Notes under the pieces: model-generated | Database searches by the model: none | What the model was told of the DNA's origin: nothing | Seen by the model: the letters and a program-made list of their open reading frames with translations, nothing else | Part shown: positions 25,989-35,716 of the stretch, piece after piece | How the letters are laid out: each line of letters opens with the position of its first letter | Numbering within the stretch: the first letter of the stretch is position 1 | Assembly: GCF_000426305.1 (NCBI RefSeq) | Contig: NZ_AUFC01000005.1 | Location: 62,001 to 126,000, forward strand | From: Anaerovorax odorimutans DSM 5092 | GTDB lineage: Bacteria; Bacillota; Clostridia; Peptostreptococcales; Anaerovoracaceae | Reading direction: 5' to 3' | Length of the DNA stretch: 64,000 nt | Program-made: the position numbers and the translations under genes

Positions 25989-27377
25989 TTATTCTTCTTG
26001 TAATAAATCAACAGCTTTCTGTAATACAGTTGCCGCAACAGGTCCTGCCACCGTTCCTCCCAAGCCTCCATTTTCAACTATAACAGCAAAAGCAAGAGGA
26101 CAATCTTCTCTGTCCATATATCCAACAAACCATGCATGAGGTTTTTTATCATTACCTACCTCAGCAGTACCTGATTTAGCACAAAGCTCAAGGCCTTTAT
26201 AATTATTTTCTCCATAAACTTGCATTACATCATTACGCATCATATCACCAAGTTTATCAGCTGTTTCTTTAGATAATATACGTTTTTTCCCAGTAACAGA
26301 GGTACATACGTTTGATAATATATTATCCTTTCTAATTCTAGGGGATATGCGAACACCATCATTTGCTATTGCTCCTACATAAGTCATAAAATTTAAGGGA
26401 TTTGCTAAATCAGTATATTGACCTATTCCAGCCCATGCTAAATCCGCTCCCTTTGCCTCCTTTAAGTCTACCTTTCCCACAGCAGTTTTAATATCATTTA
26501 CCTCAAGACTTGAATTAAATCCTGCTTTTTCAGCATATTTTTGTAAAGTATTTGCTCCAACATCAAGGGAAATTTCTGCAAAAGCTATATTGCATGATTC
26601 TGCGAGTGCTTCCTTGAAGGTAATATCTCCATGACTAGACATACAAGTCACTAATTTACCATTAATTTCTAAGTTCCCTTCGCAGTGATAAGTTTTTGAA
26701 TCTATATCATCAATGTTATCAATAGCTGCTGCTGCTGTTACTAACTTAAAAATGGAACCCGGTGTATATGTAGCAGATAAAAAACGATTTATATATACAC
26801 CTTCATATTTTTCCGGATTGCCATCTATATCAGGAGGATTCATAGGGTCAAAAGAAGGAGAACTTACCATACAAAGAATTTCACCTGTCTTATAATTATA
26901 TACTCCAACTGTTCCTTTTCTTCCATTCAAGGCCTTATATGCTGTAGCACATAGATCAGCATCTAATGTTAACTTTACATCACTACTAAACTTACTCAAC
27001 TTGTTATTAAATCTATAAGAACCATTAAGGAAATCCCATCCATTTAATCTGTCTGCAAAAACCACTCTTGCACTGGTGATTATATTTCCTCCCGAATCAC
27101 CAACCGCATGCATAACAGATTCCCTTATTAATTTATTTTCATTATATTTTCCGCTACCCTCTTCAATCTTAAAAAGGAACTTTCCATTCCTGTCATAAAT
27201 TGTACCTGTATTCATAAGCTGTCCATTTGCATATATATGCTTATTGGCAGGATACTGAGCCCAATCAGAAGCCTCTTTAGTATATTTTATGGAAAAAATA
27301 ATAAGACCTATAACAAGGAGTAAAGAAAGTATCAAAACTCCTAAAGCTCGCTTTGTTATTATTTTCAAATCATTCAC
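25989..27377 (-). CDS. Penicillin-binding protein (PbpA/FtsI-like transpeptidase)
   Basis: 462 residues, a short class B-type PBP lacking a large PASTA extension. One N-terminal membrane helix is followed by the transpeptidase motifs SIFK (in YTPGSIFKLVTAAA), SCN (LAESCNIAF) and KSG (CAKSGTAEVG). The start is GTG immediately after the FtsW stop codon, with GAGG inside the end of ftsW, so translation is coupled. It is the partner transpeptidase of the upstream SEDS glycosyltransferase. Confidence 0.87.
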   Translation of the reverse strand: MNDLKIITKRALGVLILSLLLVIGLIIFSIKYTKEASDWAQYPANKHIYANGQLMNTGTIYDRNGKFLFKIEEGSGKYNENKLIRESVMHAVGDSGGNIITSARVVFADRLNGWDFLNGSYRFNNKLSKFSSDVKLTLDADLCATAYKALNGRKGTVGVYNYKTGEILCMVSSPSFDPMNPPDIDGNPEKYEGVYINRFLSATYTPGSIFKLVTAAAAIDNIDDIDSKTYHCEGNLEINGKLVTCMSSHGDITFKEALAESCNIAFAEISLDVGANTLQKYAEKAGFNSSLEVNDIKTAVGKVDLKEAKGADLAWAGIGQYTDLANPLNFMTYVGAIANDGVRISPRIRKDNILSNVCTSVTGKKRILSKETADKLGDMMRNDVMQVYGENNYKGLELCAKSGTAEVGNDKKPHAWFVGYMDREDCPLAFAVIVENGGLGGTVAGPVAATVLQKAVDLLQEE

Positions 27378-29198
27378 CTATTCCTCTTCATCTAACTCAT
27401 ATTCATCATATTCATAAATATTATCTTCATTTTCTTCATATATTACCTCTTTATCAGGTCTGTAACGATCATCAGCAGCTTTAACAAATGCTAAAAGAGC
27501 CCATGATGTAATCATAGATGATCCTCCGTTAGATATAAAGGGTAATGTTACTCCTGTTAAAGGTAAAAAATCTATCGATCCAAAAATATTCAATATTGTC
27601 TGCATGAGATATATTGAAACTGCTCCGCTAGCTGCTATGGCATAAAAAGATGATTTACATCCTCTTATTATAAATACTGCAAAGATTGCAAGAAAGACAA
27701 TAATTAAAACTGCTGTAACACCAACAATAAGTCCCCATTCTTCACACAAGATTCCAAATACCAAATCAGTATCAGAAGCAGGAATATTCACAAGGAAACC
27801 TCTCCCGCCGCCAACACCTAAAAATCCTCCGCTAGCTATAGCAATCATTGTACGAGTCTGCTGATATCCTAATGAATCAGCAAACTCCCAAACATGCCCC
27901 CAAGCCTCAAAACGAGCTGCAATATACGGTATAAAAGATACAACTACAAAAGCTCCAAGTATTGCGCCAGAACATATTAAAGCAATAGTTCTAAAATCTC
28001 CCGAACGCATAAACGCAATTACCAAAAAAGCTCCAAAGAAAATTACCGCAGTTCCCAAATCACTCATTATTATAAGTGCACCTATGCATATACCTGAAAA
28101 TCCTATAAAAGCAGTCAAATTACGAGTAGTAAGAAGCTTGTCTAAAGTAGCTGTACCGGCAAGTACAAAAGCAATCTTTACAAACTCCATTGGCTGGAAT
28201 GTTATAAACCCTAAATTAATCCAATTTCTAGCTCCAAAACGAGATTCACCCAATATTAAATTTAATAACATCAAAAGAATTGAAAATACAACAAGAATAT
28301 ATTTTAATTTACGAGCTCTTGTCAAATCATTTATAATTACTTGGAGAATGAAGTATACTATTATACCTAAAATTATTGCTATTAATTGTTTAAATAAAAA
28401 AGCAGGAGCTGCCGAAGCCACAACAAGCAAATTTAATCCACAGAGGAAGAATATTATTAATTCAAGCTCCAGATACTTTTTACTGTATTTTTTTAATATT
28501 AGATAATAGAAACATTCAACAATGATAAACAACAGAAAAGTTAATAATATAGAAGTATTTTTATCTTCCCATGAAGATAAAAAAATTTGAATACTCCCTA
28601 TAAGTTGAAATATCAAAATAAATAACAAAGTCTTTCCGGAATTAATGTTTTTTGTAAGATTAAAGAAATTAAAGAAATGGTTTTCTTTTTTATCCTGAGT
28701 AGGTTCAGACAAATGAAATAGAAAATCAGCTGATGCAAGTGAAACCATATCCCCATCTTCAACCATTTCTGAATTATCAACTTTATTTCCATTTACAAAA
28801 ACACCCCCTTTTGATCCAAGATCAGTAACTACCCAATTACCCTCACTATAAGTAATTACCGCATGACTCCTTGATATAAAAGGAAGATTTATAACTATAT
28901 CAGAAAGTTTACTTCTGCCTATGGAATTTTCCCAATGCATTATAGGTATTTTATAACCATTTGGAATATCTAAAAATCCCCATACAGTATTATACCCTGC
29001 ATTACTTAAAAGAATGGAAATGCAGCGAAAAAAAATCATAACTGCCAATACTGGAATAATCCATCTAAAGACCAACGTATAAATTTCAGCAGGATTTATA
29101 TAATTTGATAAAAAAATTCCAAATTTAACACCTATGTTTTGCGACCATACAACTACTGTATTTAGCAATTGCTCTATAATATCTAAAATATTATCCAT
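27378..29198 (-). CDS. FHA-domain-containing FtsW/RodA/SpoVE family SEDS protein
   Basis: 606 residues. After an N-terminal membrane helix (about 45-65) there is an FHA domain at about 80-160 (SIGRSKLSDIVINLPFISRS, DLGSKGGVFVNG). About ten membrane helices with SEDS motifs follow (LGFITFQPMEFVKIAFVLAG, GYQQTRTMIAIASGGFLGVG, LPFISNGGSSMITSW). SEDS proteins polymerise peptidoglycan with a cognate PBP, encoded next. The FHA domain implies control by a Ser/Thr kinase, none of which is encoded nearby. The C-terminus is a Glu-rich tail. Confidence 0.9.
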   Translation of the reverse strand: MDNILDIIEQLLNTVVVWSQNIGVKFGIFLSNYINPAEIYTLVFRWIIPVLAVMIFFRCISILLSNAGYNTVWGFLDIPNGYKIPIMHWENSIGRSKLSDIVINLPFISRSHAVITYSEGNWVVTDLGSKGGVFVNGNKVDNSEMVEDGDMVSLASADFLFHLSEPTQDKKENHFFNFFNLTKNINSGKTLLFILIFQLIGSIQIFLSSWEDKNTSILLTFLLFIIVECFYYLILKKYSKKYLELELIIFFLCGLNLLVVASAAPAFLFKQLIAIILGIIVYFILQVIINDLTRARKLKYILVVFSILLMLLNLILGESRFGARNWINLGFITFQPMEFVKIAFVLAGTATLDKLLTTRNLTAFIGFSGICIGALIIMSDLGTAVIFFGAFLVIAFMRSGDFRTIALICSGAILGAFVVVSFIPYIAARFEAWGHVWEFADSLGYQQTRTMIAIASGGFLGVGGGRGFLVNIPASDTDLVFGILCEEWGLIVGVTAVLIIVFLAIFAVFIIRGCKSSFYAIAASGAVSIYLMQTILNIFGSIDFLPLTGVTLPFISNGGSSMITSWALLAFVKAADDRYRPDKEVIYEENEDNIYEYDEYELDEEE

Positions 29199-29356
29199 AT
29201 CAATTCCTTTTAATGCTTATTTTTCTCTAATGTATCAATAAAAAACATTACATATTATACATTCTCATTATATCACCGGTACATAAAGTTTAATATCTTT
29301 TATTTTTAGTATTAATATTTTATTAATATTTAAAAACCAATATTTATTACATAATA

Positions 29357-29397
29357 AAAAGACCTTATGCATTTTTAATAAACATAAGATCTTTTTA
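29357..29397 (-). terminator. Terminator of the chemoreceptor gene
   Basis: Arms AAAAAGATCTTATG and CATAAGGTCTTTTT (one mismatch) with a loop; a T-rich tail follows on the minus strand. It lies between the chemoreceptor stop and the ftsW-like start. Confidence 0.7.
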
Positions 29398-29442
29398 GTT
29401 AAAAATTATTTATACTAAATATTTTATTTAAAACTAATTTAA

Positions 29443-31641
29443 TTAATATTTAACATCTGAATCATCATCTTTTATATCATAATCTTCTAAATTTGAATTA
29501 TTATCATATTGTACATCATTTATAGACTGAGGATTATCCTTTAATATAAATTGATTAACCATATCCTTTAACATTTGTGCTTGACCTGAAAGTTCTTCAC
29601 TGGCTGCTGCACTTTCCTCTGCAGTAGCTGAATTAGTCTGAACCACAGATGAAATCTGATCTACACCTTCTGTAATTTGTGAAATTGCTATAGCCTGCGA
29701 ATCCGAAGCTTCTGTTATATCATTTATTAAAACAACTACATTTTCAACAACATCCACAACTGACATCATAGACTTTTCCGTTTCCGTTACAATATTTGTG
29801 CCATTTTCTACAGCCTTGACTGTTTCTTCAATCAATCCTGTAGTATTACGAGCAGCTTCTGCCGATTTGCTAGCAAGGTTACGAACTTCTTCAGCAACAA
29901 CAGCAAATCCCTTACCTGCCGCTCCTGCTCTTGCTGCTTCAACAGCTGCATTTAATGCAAGAATATTAGTTTGGAAAGCAATATCATCAATTGTCTTTAT
30001 AATTCTTCCTATTTCATTTGATTTATTGCTTATTTCAGATATAGCTTCAATCATTTCTTTCATCTGCTTATTACTTGCATCAACTTTATTACCTGCATCT
30101 GTAGCCGCTATATTTACATTTTTAGCATTTTCAGCACTTCTTTTAACTTGATCAGAAACTTCTGAAATTGTAGCAGACAATTCCTGTAATGAACTTGCTT
30201 GTTCCGTTGCGCCCTGACTTAATTCCTGAGCTCCAGCTGATACTTGTTCTGAACCTATAGATACCTGATCTGAAGATTGATTAATATCACCCATTACATC
30301 ATTCAAATTATTAATAATATTTTTCATTGAATTTTCAATTTGCTCCCAATCACCAACATAATCGGCAGATATATCTACATTCAAATTTTTATTTGCAATG
30401 CTATCTAAAACATAAGATATATCTTGTATTATAGTTTTTAAAGTTTTTGCTGTATCATCAAAAGTCTGAGTTAAAATACCTATTTCATCTTGTGATTTTG
30501 CTTCAAGATAGATATCAAAGTTACCATTGGATATATCTGTTGCTGCCTTCACTACATTCTGTATTGGATTAAGCATTTTTCTAAGCACAAAAATAACTAT
30601 AATAGCAATAGCAATAAGTGCTATAGCAGATATAATAATCAACCATAATACTGTAGTAGTTACAGCTTTATTCATATCTTTTATATCTACTTCTGTCAAT
30701 GCCCACCAGTAAGTATTTCCTGCTTTTATAGGATAAAAGAATCCATTTACTTTCTCCTTATCAGAATTAACCATTTTCATAGAAAAAGCTTCACCTTTAT
30801 CAAATAATTTCATTGCTTTTTCAAATTCGCCATCTTTATAAAAGCCTGTCATACTTTTTCCCACATCACCTGGATTCTCATAATCATAAACAATAGAACC
30901 ATCATTATCAAAAATAGTAGTATACATACTAGTATAACTTTCATTTTTTACATCTAATTTAGAAAAATTTGATATATTAAAATCAGCCATAATGACACCT
31001 TTTACTTCGCCATTATATAGAATTGGGGTTGCAGCTGTAACCATTAATATACCATTATACTCATATGGCTTTGTAAATACCATTTCTTTCTCTTGTGCGG
31101 CTTTTTGATAATATTCTTCTGTTGAATAAGCAGAATATTCTCCAAAAGGCTCAATTGTATCATCATCTGTTTCACTAGTATAAAATGCATAACTCTCAAT
31201 ATTTTTATCAAATTGATATGGTTCAAACATTACTCCAACCCCGACTATATCCTCATTATTTACAACAGTATTTCTCGCTGTTTGTGTAATATATCTTTCC
31301 ATTTGGTAATTGGAATCGCTTATCTCTTTGTTATATATTGTACTTATATTTTTATCTTCTTCAGATTGTTCGTCCGAATTCTCAACTTGGTTATTGGAAT
31401 ACTCTTTTATAACATAACTTTCTATATTTTCAGCAGTAGATTCTGTTTTTTCTATAATCTCCTGAACCTGAATACCATTTGATTTTGAAATATTATTAAA
31501 TTCTCCTACAGTACTGTTTTCAATTGCTTTTCCTGTAGAAATAGCTGAAAATCCTATAAGTATTATAAATATTACTATAAGCATAATTAATATAAGAATT
31601 GCTGTTTTGGTTGCTAAATTCATTTTGTTGAATAATTTCAT
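29443..31641 (-). CDS. Methyl-accepting chemotaxis protein with dCache-type sensor
   Basis: 732 residues. A membrane helix at about 13-35 precedes a large external Cache-like domain with the region [20 protein letters not shown] and a second lobe ending [11 protein letters not shown] second helix (about 330-352) leads into HAMP ([20 protein letters not shown]). The cytoplasmic hairpin has tip [20 protein letters not shown] and [15 protein letters not shown]. Cache receptors of this shape often bind amino acids or organic acids. The C-terminal tail is Asp/Asn-rich with no evident CheR-tethering pentapeptide. Confidence 0.9.
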   Translation of the reverse strand: MKLFNKMNLATKTAILILIMLIVIFIILIGFSAISTGKAIENSTVGEFNNISKSNGIQVQEIIEKTESTAENIESYVIKEYSNNQVENSDEQSEEDKNISTIYNKEISDSNYQMERYITQTARNTVVNNEDIVGVGVMFEPYQFDKNIESYAFYTSETDDDTIEPFGEYSAYSTEEYYQKAAQEKEMVFTKPYEYNGILMVTAATPILYNGEVKGVIMADFNISNFSKLDVKNESYTSMYTTIFDNDGSIVYDYENPGDVGKSMTGFYKDGEFEKAMKLFDKGEAFSMKMVNSDKEKVNGFFYPIKAGNTYWWALTEVDIKDMNKAVTTTVLWLIIISAIALIAIAIIVIFVLRKMLNPIQNVVKAATDISNGNFDIYLEAKSQDEIGILTQTFDDTAKTLKTIIQDISYVLDSIANKNLNVDISADYVGDWEQIENSMKNIINNLNDVMGDINQSSDQVSIGSEQVSAGAQELSQGATEQASSLQELSATISEVSDQVKRSAENAKNVNIAATDAGNKVDASNKQMKEMIEAISEISNKSNEIGRIIKTIDDIAFQTNILALNAAVEAARAGAAGKGFAVVAEEVRNLASKSAEAARNTTGLIEETVKAVENGTNIVTETEKSMMSVVDVVENVVVLINDITEASDSQAIAISQITEGVDQISSVVQTNSATAEESAAASEELSGQAQMLKDMVNQFILKDNPQSINDVQYDNNSNLEDYDIKDDDSDVKY

Positions 31642-32294
31642 TTTAGATTCCTTTCTACATTTCTAACAATATTACTTGTAATTTCACATTTTAATAAAAG
31701 AAAATATAACCTTAATTCCCACCATAAAAGTATAAGCCTTTATAAATATGCAATTAAATAAACATTAGATATGTTGTAATCATGATTTGTTGTACAAAAT
31801 GCTTTTAAAATAAAAAGTAAAACATACCTAGCTGCAAAGATTTTTATCATTCATGTCTCCCTTCCTGTTTACTATAATAATTTCTTTATTAATTGCTAAT
31901 AAAACTTATCCTAATATTATTAAACAAAATTGTATATAAATCAATATTTTATGCACAAGTTGACATATATCTGCACAAGTTGACAAAATAAGACTTAGTT
32001 TTATATATTTTTATACTTTTTTTACTTTATTATCCATATAATATATTGAAATATTCTTAATTTTGAATAAATTTATACGTTTTGAACTACAAATGCATAT
32101 TTTGTAATTTTACAATTAATATAACTTAATCTATTACATTGATATAATAGATTGGTATTGATAAAATTATAATAAAAAAATGCAACCCACATTATATTAA
32201 GTCGCATTTCTATTACATATCACATATATTCTAATAATAAACAATATTAGATTCCAAAATATTGAACTTTAATTATCTTATTGTGTATTTTTTA
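31642..32294. other. Long intergenic region upstream of the chemoreceptor
   Basis: No gene is seen. It holds a pair of direct repeats (TGCACAAGTTGACA) at 31952 and 31972, and on the minus strand a weak -35 TTGATT/-10 AATAAT pair just downstream of them. This is likely the regulated promoter region of the chemoreceptor gene. Confidence 0.4.
31952..31985 (-). repeat. Two 14-bp direct repeats at 20-bp spacing (operator-like)
   Basis: TGCACAAGTTGACA occurs identically at 31952-31965 and 31972-31985. The two-helical-turn period and the position about 310 bp upstream of the chemoreceptor start fit a regulator site. The core CAAGTTGAC recurs at 56828 and, inverted, at 50590-50598. Confidence 0.45.
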
Positions 32295-32981
32295 TCACCC
32301 TTTAAATCTATATCCAACACCCCAAACTGTTTCAATATATTGAACATTATCCATATTTGATTCAATTTTTTCCCTGATTCTCCTAATATGTACTGTAACC
32401 GTAAAAACATCTCCTATAGCATCCATTCCCCAAATACGGTCAAAGAGATGCTCTTTAGAAAAAACTCTATTTGGATTTTCTGCTAAGAATAATAATAAAT
32501 CATATTCTTTAGCAGGCATATTTTTTTCTTCACCATTTACAAATACCCGTCGCCCGTCCTTATCAATTTCAAGACCTCTAATTTTTAATACTTTGTTATT
32601 TGTAGAATGAGTTCCTGTTAATCTTTCATACCTTGAAATATGGCTTTTAACACGTGCCATAAGTTCATTTGGGCTAAAAGGTTTTGTCATATAATCATCA
32701 GCACCCAAACCTAAACCTCTTACTTTATCAATATCATCTTTTTTAGCTGATAAAAAAATAACTGGGGTATTCTTTTTTTCACGTAATTTTACGCACAACT
32801 CAAATCCATCCATGCCGGGAAGCATAATATCAAGTATAATCAATGCATAATCATTTTCAATTGCCATTTCCAATCCTTTAACTCCATCACCTACCACATC
32901 ACATTCATATCCATTGATTTCTAAATAATCACGTTCTAATTCTGCAATACTTTTATCATCCTCAATTACTAATATTCTCAT
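32295..32981 (-). CDS. OmpR/PhoB-family response regulator
   Basis: 228 residues. The receiver domain has phospho-acceptor D51 in LDIMLPGMDG, acidic pocket EDD at 7-9 and Lys in FLSAKK. The C-terminal winged helix ends WGVGYRFKG. Its ATG overlaps the kinase stop (ATGA), so the two are translationally coupled. It closes the five-gene operon and probably controls it. Confidence 0.93.
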   Translation of the reverse strand: MRILVIEDDKSIAELERDYLEINGYECDVVGDGVKGLEMAIENDYALIILDIMLPGMDGFELCVKLREKKNTPVIFLSAKKDDIDKVRGLGLGADDYMTKPFSPNELMARVKSHISRYERLTGTHSTNNKVLKIRGLEIDKDGRRVFVNGEEKNMPAKEYDLLLFLAENPNRVFSKEHLFDRIWGMDAIGDVFTVTVHIRRIREKIESNMDNVQYIETVWGVGYRFKG

Positions 32982-34117
32982 GTATCTTCCCTCACTCTCA
33001 ATGGCAAATATATAAATACTTCTGTACCTACATTTTCCTCACTTTTCATCCATATCTTCCCTCTATGCCTTCCGATAATTTCTTTTGCAATAGAAAGACC
33101 TAGTCCATTTCCTTTTATATTACTTCTTGAGGCATCTCCTCTATAAAAACCATCAAAAACTTTATTTATATTTTCACTGCTAATTCCATTTCCTGTATCG
33201 GAAATACAAATCAAGACTCCTTTTCCATCTGTTTGAGTACTCATAAAAATACTTCCATTTTGCTTATTGTATTTAATAGCATTTGATATTAAGTTATCCA
33301 ACACTCTTTTTAATTTACTGCAATCTGCAACTACAAATAACTGTTGTTCTAAAAATTTATATTCAAAATCAAGACCTACCAATTCAATATCCCTCTTGTA
33401 ATCCTCTACAACATCTTTTAAATATGAAGTAATATTCACATATTCAAAGGAGAATTGCATTCTTCCTAATTCTAGTTCGGAATACTCTGCCATATTATCT
33501 AATAATTTCTCAAGAATAAGTGCCTTATTATAAATAGTATCCAAATATCTTGATTGTTTTTCCGGAGTATCCGCAACCCCATCCTTAATACCTTCGATAT
33601 AGCCCTTAATAGTTGTGACAGGAGTTCTCATATCATGTGAAAGATTAGCCATGAGCATATTACGTTCTTCTTTATTTCTATACTGTTGATCTGCAGTTTC
33701 CTTTAATTTTTTTCTTATTTGATCAAAAGATTGACATAGTTTATTAATCTCCAAATCTTCGCAAGCTAAAATTTCGAAATCAAGATTTCCCTCTATAATA
33801 TTTATTGCTGCTTTTTGCAGTTCTTTTATAGGTTTTAAAACACTTCTTGACAAATTAAAGCTAAGTAAAACACATGTAAGTAAAATCAATCCTCCAACTA
33901 AAAAAGCCCAAAAAACTAAATATATAATAAGAGTGTTATCTCTTCCAAGATCTTTATGAAAAACTTCTTCAAATCCGTTAATTATTATTAAAAAACCATT
34001 TCTTTCACTAACTGAAAAAACAAATAAAAGCAGCAATGACACAAAAAGTACCAAAACTGCTGAAATAATAACCATCAATATATTTGTTCGAAAAAATCTT
34101 CCTTTTATAGATTGCAT
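32978..34117 (-). CDS. Sensor histidine kinase (HAMP, HisKA, HATPase)
   Basis: About 379 residues using the ATG at 34117, preceded by GAGAAGAGAAG and one base after the permease stop; a longer in-frame form would overlap the permease. Two membrane helices bracket a short external loop, followed by HAMP. H box NLSHDMRTPVTTIKGYIEG and ATPase boxes NLISNAIKYN, ISDTGNGIS and GNGLGLSIAKEI are present. The small sensor region and linkage to an ABC-2 transporter resemble systems that sense envelope stress or antimicrobial peptides through the transporter. Confidence 0.9.
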   Translation of the reverse strand: MQSIKGRFFRTNILMVIISAVLVLFVSLLLLFVFSVSERNGFLIIINGFEEVFHKDLGRDNTLIIYLVFWAFLVGGLILLTCVLLSFNLSRSVLKPIKELQKAAINIIEGNLDFEILACEDLEINKLCQSFDQIRKKLKETADQQYRNKEERNMLMANLSHDMRTPVTTIKGYIEGIKDGVADTPEKQSRYLDTIYNKALILEKLLDNMAEYSELELGRMQFSFEYVNITSYLKDVVEDYKRDIELVGLDFEYKFLEQQLFVVADCSKLKRVLDNLISNAIKYNKQNGSIFMSTQTDGKGVLICISDTGNGISSENINKVFDGFYRGDASRSNIKGNGLGLSIAKEIIGRHRGKIWMKSEENVGTEVFIYLPLRVREDT

Positions 34118-34118
34118 A

Positions 34119-34871
34119 TCATACTTCTCTTCTCTCAAATAAATAATAACCAATACATCCAAAAATCATTCCGTAACTAATCAGTATTCCCATCTTTATA
34201 ATTATCGCTTTAAACGGCATTAAAATGCCTAAAAACAGATTATGCCATTGTAAATATCCTGTGAAAAACAATCCACTCATAATAGGTACAAGAATACCAA
34301 TTACATAAAGAGCAATATATATTATAACACAAATAAAAAATGCAAGGGATGGACTGTTTGTAAATTGATTTAACATAGCTACAAATAATATTAATATAAA
34401 TAATGGTATTAAATCTAAAGAATATGCCAAAAAATTCTGTCCAAAATTTACAATTGAATTTGTTGTTATGACTTTCATAACAGTAGTAAGAACAAATAAA
34501 AATAATAAATATGCACCAGATAAAATCAATATTGCAAATATCTTTGAAAAATATTGTTTAAACCTGCTTACAGGTCTCATAAAAGTAGCTCTTATAGTTC
34601 CATCATTTACTTCCCCTGAAAACAAATCACATGTTGCCATGAAAATAATTAACGGTATATATATTTGCACAAAAAACGCTAACATAGTCATAGGCATATT
34701 AGAAAAAACAAGAGATGTGGAAATCATACCCGATGATGCTTTACTTATTACCAATTGGACCAAACCACTTAGTAGACATATAATAATTTCAATAATTAAA
34801 AATACCAGAAATTTCTTTCTTGATATAATTTTTTTTAATTCATTTTTCAAACTCGCTGTAAAAATTCTCAC
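34119..34871 (-). CDS. ABC-2 type transporter permease
   Basis: 250 residues with six hydrophobic segments and the characteristic cytosolic loop DLFSGEVNDGTIRATFMRPV. The start is GTG with a perfect GGAGG. It lies 36 bp after the ATPase gene and one base before the kinase gene. With the ATPase it forms a CcmA/LanFEG-like exporter; the cargo is unknown. Confidence 0.87.
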   Translation of the reverse strand: MRIFTASLKNELKKIISRKKFLVFLIIEIIICLLSGLVQLVISKASSGMISTSLVFSNMPMTMLAFFVQIYIPLIIFMATCDLFSGEVNDGTIRATFMRPVSRFKQYFSKIFAILILSGAYLLFLFVLTTVMKVITTNSIVNFGQNFLAYSLDLIPLFILILFVAMLNQFTNSPSLAFFICVIIYIALYVIGILVPIMSGLFFTGYLQWHNLFLGILMPFKAIIIKMGILISYGMIFGCIGYYLFERREV

Positions 34872-34907
34872 AAAATCCTCCTAATTTTTATTAATATAAA
34901 CATATTG

Positions 34908-35642
34908 TTAAATAAGTACAGAACCTCTTTTTTCTTTAACAATAGATAAAAAATAATCTTCCAAAGAAGGATTTAACCTTAATGCATCCTCTATAGATTC
35001 AAATGATAAAAGTTCTCCTTCATGTACAACTGCAACTTTATTACATATTTTTTCAATTTCAAAAGCCAAATGACTTGCTATTAAAAAAGAAGTACCTTTT
35101 TCAGCTGCCATCTTTGATATAACTTCACGAATCTCAACAGTTCCTTCAATATCCAACCCGTTTGTAGGTTCATCTAAAATAACTAACCCCGGGTCAGATA
35201 AAATAGCCATTGCAAGTCCCAAACGCTGTTTCATTCCCAATGAGAATTTTCCTGCTTTATCCTTTCCGTATTGGCGTAATCTTACCACATCTAAAACATG
35301 ATTAATCCTTGCCTCATCTACATTAGAATAAAAACGTCCCATCATTTTTAAATTATCAAATGCAGATAAATGTTCATAAATTGCCGGTCTTTCTATTAAT
35401 CCCCCAACATTTTGCAATGTTTTTTCCACATCAATCTCTACATCATTGCCAAAGATGGAAACGCACCCTTCATTAGCATGACAAAGGCCCATTATTGTTT
35501 TCATTATAGTAGTTTTGCCTGAGCCATTTGGTCCAAGCAAACCTACTACGTCCCCTTTTTCTATTGAAAAAGATATATTTTTAACCCCTCTTCCGTTTTT
35601 ATATAATTTACTTAGATTTTTAACATCCAAAACAGTTTCCAT
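34908..35642 (-). CDS. ABC transporter ATP-binding protein
   Basis: 244 residues. Walker A GPNGSGKT, signature FSLGMKQRLG, Walker B LVILDEPTNGLD and a switch His (IASHLAFE). The FSLGMKQR form is typical of ABC-2 type drug or lantibiotic-immunity ATPases (CcmA/BcrA class). It pairs with the permease downstream. Confidence 0.92.
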   Translation of the reverse strand: METVLDVKNLSKLYKNGRGVKNISFSIEKGDVVGLLGPNGSGKTTIMKTIMGLCHANEGCVSIFGNDVEIDVEKTLQNVGGLIERPAIYEHLSAFDNLKMMGRFYSNVDEARINHVLDVVRLRQYGKDKAGKFSLGMKQRLGLAMAILSDPGLVILDEPTNGLDIEGTVEIREVISKMAAEKGTSFLIASHLAFEIEKICNKVAVVHEGELLSFESIEDALRLNPSLEDYFLSIVKEKRGSVLI

Positions 35643-35670
35643 AATATCTCATCCTCTTATTTCATTACAA

Positions 35671-35702
35671 TATTCCGACAGGAAATTCCCATCGGAATAT
35701 TA
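35671..35702 (-). terminator. Hairpin between secreted-protein and ATPase genes
   Basis: Arms AATATTCCGA and TCGGAATATT with a 12-nt loop. There is no convincing T-run on the minus strand, so it may be a partial terminator or an mRNA-stabilising element that makes the first gene more abundant than the rest of the operon. Confidence 0.5.
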
Positions 35703-35716
35703 TATAGTATATTTTA

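Noticed and set aside
29798-30151. 117-codon plus-strand frame opposite the chemoreceptor
   Set aside because: Ala/Ser-rich antisense of the conserved signalling hairpin, a frequent artefact.
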